Source: Rhinopomastus cyanomelas
Taxonomy: Eukaryota > Chordata > Aves > Bucerotiformes > Rhinopomastidae
DNA length: 64,000 nt
NCBI GenBank assembly: GCA_013400115.1
Contig: VXBP01002360.1
Coordinates: forward strand, 311,583 to 375,582
Direction of reading: 5' to 3'
Shown: piece by piece, positions 1 to 11,543 of the stretch
How positions within the stretch are numbered: the stretch's first letter is position 1
How the letters are laid out: every line of letters starts with the position of its first letter
The notes under the pieces: model-generated
The model's input: the letters and a program-made list of their open reading frames with translations, nothing else
Told to the model about the DNA's origin: nothing
Databases searched by the model: none
Position numbers and translations under genes: made by a program

Positions 1-481
1 CAAACTGACAACGTAATGATTTCATTCTCACTACTCGAACACCACCAACCCCGCAAACCAGCCCTGTTCACCCAGGACTTGGTTTTTGTACAATAACAAC
101 TGTAGGTAACAACCCCTGTTAGTGACAACCCCAAAAGAGAAACCAAACGCAGCGGGGCTGCCCAAACACCATTTCTGTGCAGCTTTAGCTCTACCTCCTG
201 GCAGAGCCCCCGTCACAGACACACGATCTGGGGACTGGCGAGCTGCGGGGTGGGGAGAGGGGCAAGCGCAAGGGGAGAGGGGCAAGCGCAAGGGGAGAAG
301 CAAGGACAGAAGGACAGAAGGGGTCTCCCCTGCTCCACCACCACCGAGGGCAGCGAGAGCTCCCGAAGCCCGGTGACGGAGGGCGAGGTTTCCCCTGCCC
401 TCCCCAGCCCGGCCCTAGGTGCCCCCCACACCCCCAGCGAGGAGCCCCGGTCCCGCCGCAGCCCCTACGCCAGACACTCAC
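1..481. other. Probable SEC23A intron 1 start (no coding signal)
   Basis: If the donor at 476-481 is used, this stretch is the first part of SEC23A intron 1 read on the minus strand. It contains a short tandem repeat (GGGGAGAGGGGCAAGCGCAA, twice, about 252-292). The open frames here are CpG-island frames with no recognisable protein. Confidence 0.4.
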
Positions 482-600
482 GCCGCGTCCCGCCGCCGCT
501 CCCCGCCCTCACGCAGCCAACATGGCTGACGGGCGGGGCCGCGCCACGTCAAGGGGCAGAGAGCGGCGGCACCGGGAGGGTGGAGCCGGCGGGGCCGGGG
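482..600 (-). promoter_or_regulatory. SEC23A: Probable SEC23A CpG promoter and noncoding first exon
   Basis: This is a GC-rich, CpG-dense block. On the minus strand a consensus splice donor (GTGAGT, plus positions 476-481) follows GC-rich sequence, as expected for a 5'-noncoding exon whose intron runs off the left edge. In human, SEC23A (the COPII coat GTPase-activating subunit) lies head-to-head with GEMIN2 and starts with a noncoding exon, so the identity rests on gene order; no SEC23A coding sequence is present. Minus-strand TGACGTGG at 544-551 matches the unfolded-protein-response element bound by ATF6/XBP1. A YY1-like CAACATGGCTG lies near 518-528. The 5' end of the exon is a guess. Confidence 0.5.
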
Positions 601-734
601 GCGGAGCTCTGCTTCGGGGGGTCCTGCCGGGAGACCCCCCGGTTCACCCTGCTTCTTCCACCCGGTGTGTTTATGGCAGCCTGGAACCCCTGGTTTATGG
701 GTTGGTCCGGCTGCCTCGGGGGGAAGGACATTGA

Positions 735-1720
735 CGTTCTACTGAAAAATATATTGAAATTATATGAAAAACAGCTCGAAACGATACGGAACGAGACGTT
801 GAAATGATATTGGAAATAGACCGAAATTATATTGAAAATATATTGCCCCGTGGAAAAATGTACTGGGATTATATTTAAAAATACATTTAATCTGTAATTA
901 AAAAGACACTGGAGTTATACTGAAAATATACCGAGTATATATATTAAAATATATACATTGAAAAGTTGAAAAATACAGAGAAATTATACTGGAAAATATA
1001 GAGCAGTTAAACTGAAAATGTATAGAAATTACACTGAAGAATACAGTGTAATTATACTGGAAAATACATAGAAATTATATTGAAAAATATAGAGAAAATA
1101 TACTGATAATATAGAGAAATTATACTGAAAATGTATAGATATTATGAAAAATCTACAGAAAATATACTGGAAAATATCGAAATTACACTGGAAAATATAT
1201 AGGAATTGCACTGAAAACTATATAGAAATTATACTGGAAATATATGGAAATTATCAAAATATATAGAAATTATATTGAAAAATATAGAGAAAATATACTG
1301 GAAAATATCGAAATTACACTGGAAAATATATAGGAATTGCACTGAAAACTATATAGAAATTATACTGGAAATATATGGAAATTATCAAAATATATAGAAA
1401 TTATACTGGAGAAGAGAGAAGTGATACTATAGAATCATTTACTATGTATAGGATATGATACTATATGCAATACTATATATGGCACTAATGATACTATAGA
1501 ATCACTATAGAAAATAGAAATTATACAAAATAAACACTGGAAAATATATAGAAATTATACTGAAAAATATATTCAGTATTATACTGTTATACTGAAAATA
1601 TATTCATAGTATGCAGAAAATACTATATTGAAAAACATAGATACTGTAGTTGAAAATATGTTGAAATTATAGTGTCAAATACATTGCAATCATATTGAAA
1701 AATATGATGAAATTATAATG
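735..1720. repeat. AT-rich minisatellite with 131-bp higher-order copy
   Basis: About 1 kb is built from degenerate units of roughly 18-24 bp around the theme GAAATTATACTGGAAAATATA. Inside it, a 131-bp block starting at 1157 is repeated almost perfectly from 1288 to about 1402. This shows a recent duplication within an older, diverged array. It lies between the divergent SEC23A and GEMIN2 promoters. Confidence 0.85.
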
Positions 1721-1801
1721 GCAATGCAATACTTCACCTCATGAATATTTATATAATATGTATGTATTTACTATCTGCACAGTAGCTGCCACATGTTTAG
1801 C

Positions 1802-1997
1802 AAACCCTTCCTCACAGAGAGATGATCAGACCCTGGAATGGACTGCCCAGGGCAGTGGTGCAGTCCCCATCCCTTGAGGTGTTGAAGGCCAGAGTGGCTG
1901 TGGCCCTTAGTGCCCTGGTCTGGCTGATTGTGGTGATAGCTCATGGGCTGGATGAGCTCAGAGGGCTTTTCCAGCCTCAGGGATTCTGTGATTCTGT
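1802..1997 (+). mobile_element. CR1 3' fragment
   Basis: It has the CR1 3' block with ATGGACTGCCCAGGGCAGTGG and ends in GATTCTGTGATTCTGT. The 5' end is truncated, directly after the AT-rich array. Confidence 0.85.
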
Positions 1998-3170
1998 AAC
2001 TGCACAATTTTCCTCAGTTTGTTTTTTTATAAAGTGGGTTTTGGTTGGGTTTTTCTGCCCCAAAACCCAAGTTAAAGAGACTCTCAGGTTCCAGGGCACT
2101 TCAGAATCATGTTAAACATACTGCTACAAAACAGGAGAGAACAGGAAATTCTCTTTTTTTTCTCCCACAGGGGAGAATTGAACTGAACTGTGCTGACTGC
2201 TGCAACCTCCAAGAGGTGCTTGGGCCACCAACCAGACATAAATGACTAAAACATCCCTATCCTTTTACACACCAAATGTTCCGATAGGATTTCTTTGCCA
2301 TTGCTATCTCCAGCATTGTTTGCCAGACTAAAAACATGAGCAGGTGAACATGGGAGGGCTTTTCAGAACTGAAGGGGAGGGATTTTCTATGCCACGTCCA
2401 CAAATCTCCCTGCCAGTTGTGGGACTGTTAAGCAGAAGCAGCTTAACCGCCTCGGTTTGTAAAAAAAACCCTAAACCCACAAACTAAAAACCCTCCACAG
2501 GGCAAACTTCAAGCTTGCACAGGAAGCAATTCAAGGCTATAATTCCAAAAGCACCCAAATACTGTGTGAAACTGTTTCAGAAAGTTACACAGAACTTTAC
2601 AGACAGCAAGAGACAGGCAACTGACGATTAATAACACTTGGAAGAACCAGAAGCTACAATATTTTGGTCATTAGCACAATTCGATGTGGTGACGTGATGA
2701 CACAATCCAGCTTCAAGAAACAGCTCTTACCATGGTGCAAACCACCAAGAAAAGCTTGGAGAAGCAAAACAATCATCAGAAAACAGGATCCTACCATGCT
2801 GGACAAGGAAAATACTTTCTTATCTGCCAGGATTAGAATGTACAGTGAGAGATTTTTGGTTTGCTTAATGCAGAAGGTTTAGTTTATATGTTAGATTTTG
2901 TTTTTTTTAATCCACTGATGGCAACTCACCCTTTCTTTGGAAAAATACTCTTCCATAAGGCCTAGGCAGTTGAGAAGTAAGAACATTCATTTCCAGTTGT
3001 TTCTTTTTCCTCATCCTCCACAGATTTGTATTTGGTAGCCACAGCATCAGCTTCGTTGGTTTAAAATAGTTAGGAATGATTGTATTATCTATGGAACACT
3101 GCCTGTAATGAAAAAGATGTTATTCATTTTAAAAGAATCAGTGGGAAGTTCCATTAAAAACAGTGTACTA
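1998..3170. other. Intergenic, nothing recognised
   Basis: Unique-looking intergenic sequence between SEC23A and GEMIN2. A 72-codon open frame at 2664-2882 has no recognisable domain and no splice context. No RNA gene was seen. Confidence 0.5.
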
Positions 3171-3566
3171 TAGAATCATAGAATCATCATGAGTGGAAAG
3201 GACCTCCAGGATCATCAAGTCCAGCCCTCAGCCAAACAGCTCCCTAACCCATAGACCTCAAGTGCTCTAGCTACTCAGTTTTTAAACCCCTCCAGGGATG
3301 GGGACTCCACCACCTCCCTGGGCAGCCTGTTCCAGTGCCCGACCACTCTCTCAGGAAAGACCTTCTTCCTAAGATCCAATCTAAAAGTTCCCTTACAACT
3401 TGAAGCCATTTCCTCTCATCCTATTGTTAGTAATTTTGAAGAAGAGATCAGCACCAGCCTTGCTACAGCCTCCTCTGTGGTAGCTGTACAGAGCAAGAGG
3501 GTCTCCTCTCAGCCTCCTCTTCTCTAGATTAAATAACCCCACTTCCCTCAGCCACCCCTCATAAAG
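3171..3566 (-). mobile_element. CR1 fragment, minus orientation
   Basis: It starts with the reversed CR1 tail (TAGAATCATAGAATCATCATG) and runs through the conserved GGACCTCCAGGATCATCAAGT block into the end of the pol-coding part. Confidence 0.9.
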
Positions 3567-4031
3567 CATAAAGACAGAGTATAATTCAGATGTGTTTATA
3601 TATCTGGATTCTCTTTCTGTTCATTGTTCTTGAAAACAGATAGAGAAATAAAAATTCTGAATATTACCCAAGTATTCCAAGAGATCTTTTTCCAGCTGGA
3701 CTCACCAAAATCTTTGTCTTGCCCATGGATCAGCCTTCTCAAGAGATCCCAGCGTGGATTTAGCTAAGCAGGTTTGAGGTGGTGACTGCAGCTGGTGACT
3801 GGTGGTGACCTCAGCTGCTGTGTACCCAGCTAGGACGTTAGATCCGGGTTTCAGAATTGAAACTCCTTGTTACACGTAGGTGATTTTGGAAACACCTTAA
3901 AGCAAACAAGAGCCAGCAGAGAGGAGGAGTTAGGGTAGATATTTGTTCAGAATGACCTTGCAAGACAAAAAAGAAGAAATAGATGGGGAAAAAAAATAAA
4001 GCACTGCTCTTTTGCGGTATGAGGTCCCTTC

Positions 4032-4100
4032 TTGGCAGTGGGATTGGACTGGATGATCTTTGAAAGACCCTTCCAATCCATAATGTTCTGTGATTCTGTG
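4032..4100 (+). mobile_element. CR1 3' tail remnant
   Basis: It has the conserved GGATTGGACTGGATGATCTTT block and ends in TTCTGTGATTCTGTG. Only the last 70 bp or so survive. Confidence 0.85.
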
Positions 4101-4381
4101 TGAGTTGTGGGTCTATTCAGAGCTACTCTGGTCTGCCAGATGGGGTAGCAGTACACTGAGTTCTCAGGCAGCAGAACTATTAGGAAAAAGAATACTCGGA
4201 CAATCTGAGTAGCAGGGATTTCAAAATACACACTGTAAATTATTGTGGTGTTTTCTTTCTGCTTATTGAGCAACAAATAACCCTGCTTTGTGCTAATGCC
4301 ACCTTGGTTTTGATCTGGATTAGAGTCCTGTGTGGTAAGATATAGGTAAATTCAGACAGAAACAGCATCAAAACAGCACCA

Positions 4382-4520
4382 CAGAATTCTAAAATGATGG
4401 AATGGTTTGGGTTGGAAGGGTCCTTTGGACATCATTTGGTTCCACCCTCCCCTGCCATGGGCAGGGAATCTCTTGGCTTGGCCTAGACCTTTGAGTCCAG
4501 TGGTTAACCCTGCTTGGACC
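4382..4520 (-). mobile_element. CR1 3' fragment, minus orientation
   Basis: Reversed, diverged CR1 3' end with GGTTTGGGTTGGAAGGGTCC. It lies about 270 bp upstream of the GEMIN2 CpG promoter. Confidence 0.75.
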
Positions 4521-4787
4521 CACCAGAACCCACATGCCGACCCTTCCCAAGTGAGAACTGGTTAATTTGACACCTAAATTAACTGTAACAGAACTGGTTT
4601 CAACCACTGACCGCAAAGGGTTTAAAGCACACTACCACTACTATTCCTGGGCTAAAGCAGAGCTGGTCCTATCGCGTTATTATTACTATTCGTGCATGAA
4701 GACAGCGGAAAGGCTAATTTTACAGCACCACTTGCGCACACCACAGTAAATGAAAGGATTAATAAAGACGTTTATGAAGTGTTTACA

Positions 4788-4892
4788 CTTATCCCCCCCC
4801 GCACCTCCAGGGCCAGGCCGCTCTCGCGAGAGCCGCCCGCTCCCGGCGCCTGCGCGGCGGCCAGGCTGGGGCGGGGCCCGCCGGGGCGGATC
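4788..4892 (+). promoter_or_regulatory. GEMIN2: GEMIN2 CpG promoter with TCTCGCGAGA element
   Basis: A short GC-rich block directly upstream of the GEMIN2 start codon. It holds a perfect palindrome CTCTCGCGAGAG at 4821-4832, which includes the TCTCGCGAGA motif known at CpG-island promoters and bound by BANP. There is no TATA box. The element lies about 65 bp before the ATG, so it is close to or inside the 5' UTR. Confidence 0.65.
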
Positions 4893-7800
4893 ATGGACGG
4901 GGGCGCGGAGGAGCTGATGCCGCGGCTGCTGCCGGTGGACGACTGTGACCTAACCGAGGATTTCGACCCTACAGTGCCCCCCAGGACCCCGCAGGAGTAT
5001 CTGAAGCGCGTCCAGTGAGTGCGAGGCGGGAGGGGCGTTGTTGTCCCACCCGTTGCTCCCGGCTGTATCAGTTCCAGACCCCCCCCCCTTTATTTTTATC
5101 TTTATTTTTACTTTTGTCTTCATTTTTTTTCTTTATTTTATTCTTTGTCTTTATAATTTTGTTCTTTATTATTTTGTAGGATTGAAGCATCTCGATGCCC
5201 AGATGTGGTCGTGGCACAAATAGACCCCAGAAAGCTGAAGAAGAAGCAGACTGTCAACTTTTTGGTGAGTTGGAAAGTCTTACATAATTATTTTTTTTAT
5301 GAGAGAGGAAATAAAAACTGAAGGGGAAAGATATTAATATCATTGTTTGTCCTGATTTCACTTGGCCTGATTAAATAAGAGGTGCTGGATTCTAACAGCA
5401 TCCACTGAACTGAATTCTGCTTTTGAAGAAAGCTGCTGGCTAACAGCCTTCATTGTTGATTTAGAACTAAAGTATTTGTATTATTTGATACACAGCATTA
5501 AATTGTGCAAATATTTAACCATAAGATGTGTGTAAACCATACAAAACCTATATTTAGGTTTAAATTACCTGTGTAGGTTAAGGGTAGCACATGCAGTTAA
5601 GCTTTACTAACATTAGGTGAAATTCTAGCACTAATTAATTCCTTTTCTGTGAGGTTTTTAATAGGGATTTTACTGCCCAGGAGGATTGATTTTGTTCTGA
5701 CGTTGCCCTGCCAGCTTAATTTTCAATCTGCTTTCAGATAGTTCACATTCCAAGTTTGCTTTTGCACGGTGAAAACCGTGGTCTCAATTGCTCAAGAAAA
5801 ATTTTGAGCACTGACAAAGGGCTGTGTTAACTGCTCTTCATTCATCAGTTTGTAGTGGCATTTCTGAACATGTGTAGAAAGATTCTTTTTGTAAAACATT
5901 ACATTCAAGTTTAAAAGTTTGTAAAGAACCCTTTCATTTTAATTTTTAAAAATGTTACCTCTACCTGACTGTCAGAGTTACAGCTATCTGAAAGGAGGTG
6001 GAAGTGAGGTGGGGGTCAGACTCTTCTCCCAAAGTACAAGGATGAGAGGAAGCAGCTTCGAGTTCTGCCAGGGACGGTTTAGGCTGGACATTAGGAAAAA
6101 CTTATTCCTCAAAAGGGTTGTCCAGGGTTGGCCTACACTGCCCAGGGCAGTGATGGAATCTCCATCACTGGAGGGGTTGAAAAGCCGTGGAGATGTGGTG
6201 TGTGGGACAGCGGCTAGTGATGATCTGCAGGAAGAGCTGGACTCAATGATCTTGAAGTGCCCTTCCAAAAACCCTATTTCTGTGATTTACCGATTCTCTT
6301 GTCCTTAAGGATTCTTCTTACCAAGATTTCTTTACATTATAATTATTGCCAGTGTTTTTTTAGATCTCCGGCTGTCAGCCAGCCCCTGAAGGATACTCTC
6401 CAACGCTCAAGTGGCAGCAGCAGCAAGTGGCCCATTTCTCAACCGTTCGTCAGGTGCGAAACGGTGTGTGTGAGGGGACTTGCACTGTCTAAACAGAACA
6501 GGACAACGTTCTGCCTAGTACAGAAATGTTGTGACTGTGTGGCAGGATAACAAATTACTGTTAAATTAATTTCTTACAAGCTCATTATACCAAAAAAAGT
6601 CTTGAGGAGTATTAAAGACTCAACTGCCTCAGCTTCACTTTATGTAGACTTGAAAATTCCTTCATCTTTAACGTTCCTTCCAAAAGCCCAGCATGAGCAA
6701 CTTAGCTACATTTATACTGTGATAGGAAATGTTTAGCCAGTTATGCTTCTACCAATGTATAAAATAGCATAAAATATACTTTTTCTACATTTTAAGAATA
6801 AGGAAGAATAAATTATGGGCAGGATAAAGGATAACTGCAAAGTTAAAACTGTGATTTGACTTTAATTTCTCAGAGCCTGAACAAGCACAGGAATCACTGG
6901 CGGTCACAGAATTTGGACAGCAATGTTGCTATGGTGAGTAGAACTCAGAAACCTGCTGGGGTTTGTGGGGGTTTTGTTTTCGGTTGTTAAATTGATGGTG
7001 AAACCTGGTATAGGTAGTGAGGTGGGTTGTGAACTGGCTGCAGGATAGAATCCAGGGAGTAGTAGTCAGTGGGACAGAGTCTAGTTGGAGGCCTAGATCT
7101 AGTGGAATCCCCCATGGGTCAGCACTGGGACCAGTCCTATTCAGTCTAGTCATTAATGATGATGATGATGAAGATGAAGGATCTGAGTCTCTTGAGCTTG
7201 GAAAAAAGGAGACTGAGGGGTGACCCCATGAATGTTGGTAAATATGGAAAGGGTGGGTTGTCAGGAGGATGGAGCCAGGCTCTGCTCAGTGGCATCCAGT
7301 GATAGGACAAGGGGCAACGGGTGTGAACTGGAACAGAGGGGGTTCCACATCAATATGAGAAGGAACTTCTTCCCAGCGAGGGTGACAGAGCACTGGAAGG
7401 GGCTGCCCAGGCCTATTGTGGATTCTCCTTCTCTGGAGATGTTTTAAACCCTCCTGGATGTGCTCTTGTGTGACTGGATCTAGGCGATCCTGCTGTGGCA
7501 GGAAGATTGGACTGGATGATCTTTCAGTGTTCCTTCTAATCCCTGACATTCTGTGACTCTGTGAACTACTGTAAGTATGATATGATTTAGTGATGACCGA
7601 GCAGTGCAAGATTAACAGACTTGATGATCTTAAAGGTCTCTTCCAACCTAAATGATACCAAGTCTTCGGTGCCTTCAGGGTAGCAACGTTTCACAGTTTT
7701 CGTTTATTTTTATTCAGCCAAAATCAGAGGATGAAGAAGGCTGGAAGAAGTTCTGCCTGGGTGAAAGATTATACTCAGAAATAGAGATGCTGCCTGATAA

Positions 7801-10161
7801 TGAAGATTTAGGAATTGATTACATCAAGGTGAGTATAGAACTACCTCATTTTGAGCTGCAGTGGTCAAGAATAACCACCAGAAACAATCCTACTGCTTGG
7901 TACCACTGTGTTTATCTTCCCTTGTAAGTAGAAACTGACTGGGCAGAGAGCAACTTTGTGCTTTCACACACAGAATTGAAAATCCTTCTGTTATCAGCTC
8001 ATGGAACAGAACAGCAAAACCTTCTGCATAGTTTTAGTGTTTGTTGAACACCAATATGATCCCTCCCTCTCCTCACGGGTCCTGTGAACAAACATGCCCT
8101 TTGCTGCATCCTTCTGAAAAAACAAGGCCTCTGTAAAAGACCTTCAGTAAAAACAAGGGCTCTGACTACACTGAAGCTTAGTTTTTAATAATTTCAGTGC
8201 TCACAACAGGTTACAAATCACTACAGACATCTGAGGGTCACGTTAGAATGCTACTGCTTTCTAAATCAGAACAAAAATGTTGATGCTAACATCTGCGTTT
8301 TCCAACTTGGACTCTTTTCAGGTGGGATTTCCACCTTTGCTAAGTATCGTAAGCAGAATGGATCAGGTAAGCTGACCTCTTAGAATTGCTTAGTGAGTAA
8401 ATCATCATTTCTCATGTTCTGTCTGGAGCAGAGGTTATCTTTGTTTATTGATGTGTAACTGTTTATTACCACTGCAAGGCTAGAGGAATCACACTTCCCA
8501 TTTCCTTTACTACAGTACTTCTAACTAGTCTCCTTTATACAGAACCAATCAGTCAGTGTGATGCCTCTTTCCTAATCTGCAGCTACTTTTCCATAACACA
8601 TTTTATATAAAAACTTCTTTCCAGGAAGTGGTGCTTTAACCTTGTATGTAACTTCAGCCTGGAATAAATCACAGAGTATCTGGGTTCAGTAGAAATACAC
8701 AACGTATATGGTTTCAAAAATTCACACTGCTTTTTATGGACTGTAACCCGTTGAGCACAAGGACAGCAAAACCATTCTCTCTCTCTCTGTTCTTTTGAAG
8801 GCAACAGTAACCAGTGTCCTAGAATACCTGATTAGCTGGTTTGGAGAGAAACCATTTACTCCAGAGCTGGTGAGTTTTAATTTATTCTGACTACTTGCCC
8901 ATGACCACATTAAAAGATAAACTGTTCATAGTTGTCTGTTGAATTATTTTAGTTTCCAAACAGTCTAAACTTCTTTTCTGTAGGGCTGTTTGTGCAGAAA
9001 ATGCACATGCTGCCTTTTGATGTGGACACTGGAGTTAAGAATTGAGACTGGTAGCAGAAGTTACGTTTGGAAGAAAGCAGAATTCAGACAAGTAAAACAC
9101 AAAGGACACACTTTCACAATGTGCTGGTCTAACAGCATCAACTCCACTTTGTACATTCACTTTTCAGGAATGGTTTTCCATAGTTTAAGTGGAAATGTAA
9201 CAGCTAAGGAATAATCTTTAGATAGTACTAAAACAATCCTTTCCTCACACCTGCATTCATGTCTATCTTGGCCAGTGTTCTGAAACAACAACAGGAAATC
9301 CAGTAGAAGCAGCTTATCCAGAGGCACAAAATTCTACCTTGTTGGGTCTAACTGGGCTTTAAAGCTTTTCAGTTCTAGCAGCAGTACTTAAATGCAGTTT
9401 TGTTTTGAGACCTGCACCTCAGGCCCCCCGTTATGTAACAGGAACCACATGAAACTTGATGGAAATGCTTGTAATTAAACTTTTGCTACTTGAATGCCCA
9501 CAGGGCAGGTGGCTCTATGCGCTCTTGGCGTGCCTGGAGAAACCTCTGCTACCCGAAGCTCACTCCCTTATTCGACAGCTGGCAAGGCGATGTTCAGAAG
9601 TGAGAGTACTAGAGGTGAGGCATAACACAACACTGCACAAAGCACTGGCTGAACTTAGGAGGATTTCTCAGTTCTTGAAGCCTTGGTGGGTGATTTTTCA
9701 CGTCCCACGTTTGCTCAAGAACAAAGGGAAGACTACAGGCACGTAACAGCTCTTCTGTTTGACGCGGGTCACAAAGGAACTGTTGCCATGTGTATTTCTC
9801 TTTTAGGAGAACAAGAATGAAGAAAATATTTCAGCACTGAACTTGATAATCTGCTTAGTTAGCAGGTAACACAGTTTACAAACAGTGAAGTGTGTCCAGA
9901 ACAAAGGGGTGATTGCTCTTGGCCTAACTTAGATTCTCTTAAAGTACTGCGTAGCGAATACTCTTAAAAGGATGGAAGATAAGCCCAAGAGTAAAGGAAG
10001 TTTATTGCATTCTCTAGATGAGCCCTGCCAAAAGAGCTAGAAAGCAGGGGGTCTGACAACTCGGAGCAAAGAACTGAAGTACATGAGGGGCTTTTGACTG
10101 TATTCTGCTTCTCTCTCCTAGGTACTTTGATCAGTATGACTTGGCTGATGAACCTTCCTAG
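4893..10161 (+). CDS. GEMIN2: Gem-associated protein 2 (SMN complex), ten coding exons
   Basis: Gemin2 (SIP1) is the SMN-complex subunit that holds the Sm-protein pentamer during spliceosomal snRNP assembly. Exons that join in frame: 4893-5014, 5180-5264, 6364-6453, 6874-6933, 7718-7828, 8322-8366, 8801-8869, 9504-9614, 9807-9865, 10122-10161. All introns are GT-AG. They encode 263 residues against 280 in human; the difference is mainly a shorter N-terminus, here MDGGAEELMPRLLPV. Matching stretches include FDPTVPPRTPQEYL, PDVVVAQIDP, PKSEDEEGWKKFCLGE, GRWLYALLACLEKPLLPEAH and the C-terminal DLADEPS. The first ATG after the CpG block was chosen; no upstream in-frame ATG fits the human N-terminus. 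CR1 copies sit in introns 2 and 4. Convergent with TRAPPC6B. The gene identity is certain from the protein sequence. Confidence 0.97.
5968..6297 (+). mobile_element. CR1 fragment in GEMIN2 intron 2
   Basis: Sense-orientation CR1 with the GGTCAGACTCTTCTCCCAAA block and the CTGCCCAGGGCAGTGATGGA block. The tail is degraded (TTCTGTGATTTACCGATTCT). It ends about 65 bp before exon 3. Confidence 0.9.
6999..7564 (+). mobile_element. CR1 fragment with reverse-transcriptase remnant, GEMIN2 intron 4
   Basis: It carries degraded pol code (SSWRPRSSGIPHGSALGPVLF, the CR1 RT 'GxPQGSVLGP' region), then jumps to the C-terminal and 3' region and ends in ATTCTGTGACTCTGTG. The missing part between these blocks shows an internal deletion. 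Confidence 0.9.
7617..7660 (+). mobile_element. Short CR1 tail remnant
   Basis: Only the TTGATGATCTTAAAGGTCTC and TTCCAACCTAAATGAT blocks remain, about 60 bp upstream of GEMIN2 exon 5. Confidence 0.65.
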
Positions 10162-10575
10162 ACTGCTTTGAGGACACAGAGTATTTTGCATTGCTGTGGT
10201 ACAAACAGCATTATCAGACCTCAAGTTCTATACAACCCCTTCACACTACCATCATGATAATGTGTTTGGGACAGCTATTAAGAGCTTCAGCATAAAGTTG
10301 ACATGATGTTGTCATCANCGTTTGGGACAGCTATTAAGAGCTTCAGCTGAGCTTCAGCATAAAGTTGACATGATGTTGTCATCACTGTCATGACCAGTTG
10401 AACTCTCCAACATTGTCTGTGTAAACAACATTCTGGGTTAGGATTTTTACCCTCTGAGTAATCCCGAGGACACTGCTATCAGGTGAAGACTGAAGTTATG
10501 GTTACAAATGGCTTTCTCTAGCACACACCTCCTGAAGGTTGTTTTTTTAATAAAACTGAAATGTTTTTAAAGAGT
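10162..10575 (+). other. GEMIN2: GEMIN2 3' UTR with polyadenylation signal
   Basis: The stop codon is followed by a UTR of about 400 bp. AATAAA at 10549-10554 is followed by a T/GT-rich stretch, so cleavage is probably near 10575. The UTR holds a single-N join at 10318 with duplicated flanks, so its true length is about 50-60 bp shorter. Confidence 0.75.
10263..10386. repeat. False tandem duplication around assembly N
   Basis: The stretch from TGTTTGGGACAGC to TTGTCATCA before the N at 10318 is repeated directly after it, with one extra CTGAGCTTCAG. Identical contig ends around a single N are typical of an unmerged overlap. Confidence 0.8.
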
Positions 10576-11275
10576 GTTCCTCTTTCTTCACACTACTTAG
10601 CAGCAGCCTTAATATAGAAATCTGCATCATCAGAACTGAAATGGTTTTTCAAGCTTTGTCTCCTGAGCTTAAAACAAAGCTAAACTCTTCAACTATAGCC
10701 AGTAATTTACTGAAACAATTCTATTACACAAAAAAAATAGAAATGTTTATTTTTTTCCAGTCAACAGTCGCAGAAACTGGTGAAAATCACACATCTGTTC
10801 CTCTGCTTTTAATAGAAGCATTTATTAAACAGGTTTATTTTCTGTATGGTATCTCAACAAACACTTCAGCTCACCTATGTACGTATTTAACAAGGAGTGC
10901 ATTGCTGAGAGTATCAGCATCTGCTTGGGACAGCCCTGCATTCCTTCTGGTTCTGGTGCAGCACTTAACCATCGTGTGAAAGAGCAAAGTGAGTAGCAGT
11001 AACTACTGGGGTTTTAATTCTGGAGATGCATGTAACAAGGACTGTGTTATGTTGATTCTTAAAACACCTAAAAGGTGATGACACCAAAAGGTCCATGTAT
11101 TAGTTTTTAGTCCCTTCAGTAATGTTTTCAGCATGTTCAAAGGATGAGTTGACAGCTGAATAACCCATGAAATGCAAAAATATTAGTTAGCTGATTCTCC
11201 AGTCCTACAATTTCAAACCAATGGAGAGTCACTACCTTCCTATAAATTCCTGCACTTGTATGTTTTAGGTTTTAT

Positions 11276-11347
11276 GATCCTGCTCAAGCAGAGGGGTTGG
11301 ACTCAATGGATGTACTTTCCAACCCCTAATGATCTGTGTATCTGTGT
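11276..11347 (+). mobile_element. CR1 3' tail remnant
   Basis: It has the CAAGCAGAGGGGTTGGACTC block and the variant tail CTAATGATCTGTGTATCTGTG, which marks a different CR1 subfamily from the TTCTGTGA copies. Confidence 0.8.
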
Positions 11348-11455
11348 ACCAGCGTAAGAACCCAGTAGTTGCCATCACTCAAAGAGCTGATACCCACTGA
11401 GTACCAAATTACTGGAGTTCCTTTCAGCTTTGCTAGTTTTATAAATGGCAGGACA

Positions 11456-11543
11456 TCACAGAATCACAGACATTAGGGATTGGAAGGGACCTTGAAAGAT
11501 CATCTAGTCCAATCCTCCTGCCACAGCAGGATCACCTAGTAGT
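11456..11543 (-). mobile_element. CR1 3' tail, minus orientation
   Basis: It begins ATCACAGAATCACAGACATT, followed by GGATTGGAAGGGACCTTGAA and the GCCACAGCAGGATCACCTAG block. Confidence 0.9.

Noticed and set aside
250..807. 185-codon plus-strand open frame at the left edge
   Set aside because: CpG-rich composition, no domain, and it runs into the AT-rich minisatellite.
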